This document shows, one piece after another, positions 61,748-64,000 of a stretch of 64,000 bases of DNA. Under the pieces are notes generated by a model. The model saw only the letters and a program-made list of their open reading frames with translations, searched no databases and was not told where the DNA came from. The stretch covers positions 1-64,000 of the forward strand of contig NZ_NFJP01000008.1 in NCBI RefSeq assembly GCF_002159915.1, in the 5' to 3' direction. This stretch comes from Gordonibacter sp. An230 (lineage in GTDB: Bacteria > Actinomycetota > Coriobacteriia > Coriobacteriales > Eggerthellaceae). Position numbers and translations under genes: made by a program. The stretch's first letter is position 1. Every line of letters starts with the position of its first letter.

Positions 61748-63379
61748 ATGTCAGAATCCTACACCGCGAACGATCTGCTCAACGCCATCGCTGCGGCGAG
61801 CAAGACCCTGAGCGAGCGAAAAGACGAGATCAATCGTCTCAACGTCTTCCCGGTTCCCGACGGCGACACGGGCACGAACATGTCGTTGACGCTGGAGACG
61901 GTCGTCGAGAACCTGGCCAAGCTGCCCATCGGGGCCGAGGCCGTCGAAATTCGCAAGGCGATCACGACCGGGGCGCTCATGGGCGCGCGCGGCAACTCCG
62001 GTGTCATCACCTCGCAAATTTTGCGCGGCCTGTGCGAGGGCAGCGTCGGGCACGAGCTCGACGCCGTCGGAATCGACGCGGCGTTCTCCTCGGCCGTCGA
62101 AGTGGCGTTCCAGGCCGTGCGCAAGCCGGTGGAGGGCACCATCCTCACCGTTCTGCGTGACAGCGCCGCCGCCGCGAAGCGCGCGCGCAAGAAGAAGCTC
62201 TCCACCGACGAGGCGCTCTCCTCCGTGGTCGAGGAGGCCTACGCCTCGGTGCAGCGCACGCCCGACCTTCTGCCCGTGCTGAAGGAGAACGGCGTGGTGG
62301 ACGCGGGAGGTTTTGGCCTCGCCATCTTCTTCGACGCGTTCGCTGCGGCCCTCACGGGAAGGGAGGGCCCGCTCGGCGACGAGCTCGCGTTCGCGCGCAG
62401 CGCCGCTCCTAAAGTCGAGATCGAGCAGATCAACGATTGGGAGGGGTCGGCGTACCGCTACTGCACCGAATTCCTCGTGCATTCCGAGGACGTCGAGGTG
62501 GACGCGGCGAAGGCGTTCCTGCCCACGATGGGCGACTGCGACCTCATGGTGGGCATGCACCCCAACTTCAAAGTGCATGTGCACTCGAACCGCCCCGACG
62601 AGGTGCTCGGGTGGTTTCTGGATCGCGGCGCGCAGGTCTCCGAGGTGCACATCCACAACATGCAGCTGCAAAGCGCCGCGCGCTCGGATGCGCTCGCGGC
62701 CGAGCAGGCCGTCGAGCGCAAGCCCCTTGGCTTCGTGGCCGTGGCCGCAGGCGAGGGCAACGCGAAGATACTCGAGAGCCTGGGGGTTGACGTGGTTGTG
62801 TCCGGCGGGCAGACCATGAACCCCTCCACGAAGGATCTGCTCGACGCGATCGGCGCGGTCAACGCTGAGTCCGTCATCGTCCTGCCGAACAACAAGAACA
62901 TCGTCATGGCGGCCCAGAGCGCCTGCGATCTGGCCGATATACCGTGTGCCGTCGTGCCAACGAGAAGCGTTCCCGAGGCGTTCGCAGCGCTGTTCGGTTT
63001 CGACGAGGATGCGAGCCTCGAGGAGAACGTCGAGTCGATGACCGAGGCGTATGCGGAGGTGAGGACCGGCGAGGTGACCTGCGCCATCAAGGACTCGAAG
63101 GACGCCCATGACAATCCCATAAAGAAAGGCGACGTTATCGGCATTGCGGACGGATCCATCGAAGCCGTGGGCTCTTCCGTCGAAGACGTTGTGCTCTCGC
63201 TGCTGACTGCGATGGGCGCCGCGGAGGCGGACACGCTCACCATCCTTGCGGGCGAGGACCTCTCCGACGAGGCTTTCGATGAGCTTGTCGAGCGCATCGA
63301 AGTCGCCTTCGACGAGCTGGAGGTGGATGCCCATCGCGGCGGCCAGCCCCTGTATCCTGTTGTGATGTCGGTTGAGTAA
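61748..63379 (+). CDS. fakA: DAK2-domain fatty acid kinase FakA-like protein
   Basis: 543 residues from ATG at 61748 (AAAGGAG 11 bases upstream). The N-terminal DhaL/DAK2 domain binds ATP and Mg (NVFPVPDGDTGTNMSLTLE, GARGNSGVITSQILRG). The middle and C-terminal parts (YCTEFLVHSEDVEVDAAKAF, GQTMNPSTKDLLDAIGAVNAESVIVLPNNKNIVMAAQ) match the FakA central and C-terminal domains. It phosphorylates fatty acids held by a FakB protein (not in the window) so they enter phospholipids through PlsY and PlsC. Confidence 0.92.
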   Translation: MSESYTANDLLNAIAAASKTLSERKDEINRLNVFPVPDGDTGTNMSLTLETVVENLAKLPIGAEAVEIRKAITTGALMGARGNSGVITSQILRGLCEGSVGHELDAVGIDAAFSSAVEVAFQAVRKPVEGTILTVLRDSAAAAKRARKKKLSTDEALSSVVEEAYASVQRTPDLLPVLKENGVVDAGGFGLAIFFDAFAAALTGREGPLGDELAFARSAAPKVEIEQINDWEGSAYRYCTEFLVHSEDVEVDAAKAFLPTMGDCDLMVGMHPNFKVHVHSNRPDEVLGWFLDRGAQVSEVHIHNMQLQSAARSDALAAEQAVERKPLGFVAVAAGEGNAKILESLGVDVVVSGGQTMNPSTKDLLDAIGAVNAESVIVLPNNKNIVMAAQSACDLADIPCAVVPTRSVPEAFAALFGFDEDASLEENVESMTEAYAEVRTGEVTCAIKDSKDAHDNPIKKGDVIGIADGSIEAVGSSVEDVVLSLLTAMGAAEADTLTILAGEDLSDEAFDELVERIEVAFDELEVDAHRGGQPLYPVVMSVE

Positions 63380-63556
63380 AACCGTTGCGTCGCTCTCCGA
63401 ACGGCGCACCTGCTCGACGCTGCGGGGCGCTCCGGCGCCGAATCTCGACCCTAGTGCGCTGCGCGGCGCGTGCCGAAGTACGCTTGGCGGCGCGGCGGGT
63501 CGATCTTCGGCGCGAGAGCGCCCCTCGTTGGCCTTACGAACGACCTGGAGAAGTGC

Positions 63557-64000
63557 ATGGACGCGCCTGACCGTTTAGCAGCAACGCTCGCGCTCGACGA
63601 ACCCGTCGAGCGCGTTCGTCTGGTGAGCCCGTCGCGCGCTCGCGCGCTCGCGGGGCTCGGCATCAAGACGGTGCGCGACCTCGTCACCCATTTCCCGCGT
63701 CGTTACATCGATCTGTCCGCGAAGGAGACGGTGGCATCGAGCGTCATAGGAGAGTCCTGCACTATCGAGGGCGTTGCCCACGAGGTGAAGCTCAAGCGGC
63801 CGAAGCCGCGGCTTCCGCTCGTCGAGATCGCGCTCGTCGACGGTACGGGCGTGCTCGTGGTGACGTGCTTTCGCCAGCCGTGGCTTGCCGAACAAGTGAA
63901 GCCTGGCATGCGCATCGCCGTGGCGGGCAAGCTGGAGTTCAACTACGGGTTCAAGCGCATGACGAACCCCTATCTCGAAGTTCTCGGCGACGAAGGGGCG
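63557..64000 (+). CDS. recG: ATP-dependent DNA helicase RecG, 3' end outside the window
   Basis: 148 codons visible from ATG at 63557 with GGAG 8 bases upstream. The N-terminal wedge region is recognisable: LVSPSRARALAGLGIKTVRDLVTHFPRRYIDLS, then the OB fold (CTIEGVAHEVKLKRPKPRLPLVEIALVDGTGVLVVTCFRQPWLAEQVKPGMRIAVAGKLE). RecG remodels stalled forks. The helicase domains lie past base 64000. The fakA-recG order is common in Gram-positives. Confidence 0.92.
   Translation, partial: MDAPDRLAATLALDEPVERVRLVSPSRARALAGLGIKTVRDLVTHFPRRYIDLSAKETVASSVIGESCTIEGVAHEVKLKRPKPRLPLVEIALVDGTGVLVVTCFRQPWLAEQVKPGMRIAVAGKLEFNYGFKRMTNPYLEVLGDEGA

Overview
The window is a high-GC chromosomal segment from an anaerobic actinobacterium, most likely class Coriobacteriia, family Eggerthellaceae (Eggerthella/Gordonibacter/Adlercreutzia type). 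Reasons: GC-rich coding bias with many GTG starts, a membrane-anchored LuxR-type regulator beside a Tat-exported flavoprotein, an arylsulfotransferase gene, and housekeeping operons packed with 4-base ATGA overlaps. No prophage, insertion sequence or CRISPR array was seen. Family-level placement is inference.

Layout. 1-5137: metK (5' truncated), priA and the primary sigma factor gene. 5138-7762: a structured repeat block, then an rlmKL-like fused 23S rRNA methyltransferase whose RlmL half has lost NPPY. 7940-12300 (minus): an apparent operon of arylsulfotransferase, MFS transporter, thioredoxin-like protein and thioredoxin reductase. 12850-15521 (minus): a Crp/Fnr-family regulator and an NhaC-like antiporter. 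The arylsulfotransferase and antiporter promoters share a 16-bp dyad with identical spacing to the -10. 16281-20599: membrane proteins, tRNA-Val, tRNA-Ile2/Met(CAU), a DUF6125-type protein, trpS and tRNA-Asn. 20738-30191: Fe-S aldo/keto reductase with a MerR regulator, a 45-aa membrane peptide, ABC-F ATPase, trmL, serC, an M50 peptidase, scpA, scpB and an rluB-type gene.

30188-38646 (minus) is the most distinctive region: a phosphonate biosynthesis and surface-polymer operon. It encodes PEP mutase with an N-terminal cytidylyltransferase-like domain, phosphonopyruvate decarboxylase, and a nucleotidyltransferase fused to an iron alcohol dehydrogenase. These are followed by a YidC-like domain fused to a TagF-like glycerophosphotransferase domain, and an LTA-synthase-like sulfatase-fold protein. 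The inferred path is PEP to phosphonopyruvate to phosphonoacetaldehyde to 2-hydroxyethylphosphonate, then CMP activation and transfer to a cell-surface polymer. A ten-G tract sits exactly at the junction of the last two genes. Ten G keeps one frame, whereas nine would give an ATGA-coupled gene pair, so this may be a phase-variable switch. A second ten-base tract lies inside the Crp/Fnr gene.

39028-45309: tyrA, aroA, cmk, plsC, ispH and a membrane LuxR-type regulator in one overlapping operon, convergent with a Tat/lipoprotein old-yellow-enzyme family reductase (45385-47640). 48190-52808: DUF512, der, plsY, gpsA. 53217-55769 (minus): a VanZ-RDD-NAD(P)HX epimerase fusion and an Ogt-like protein lacking its catalytic cysteine. 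55994-64000: rpe, cysteine desulfurase, PHP phosphatase, Nif3-like, zinc-ribbon protein, rpmB (minus), Asp23, FakA-like, and the start of recG.
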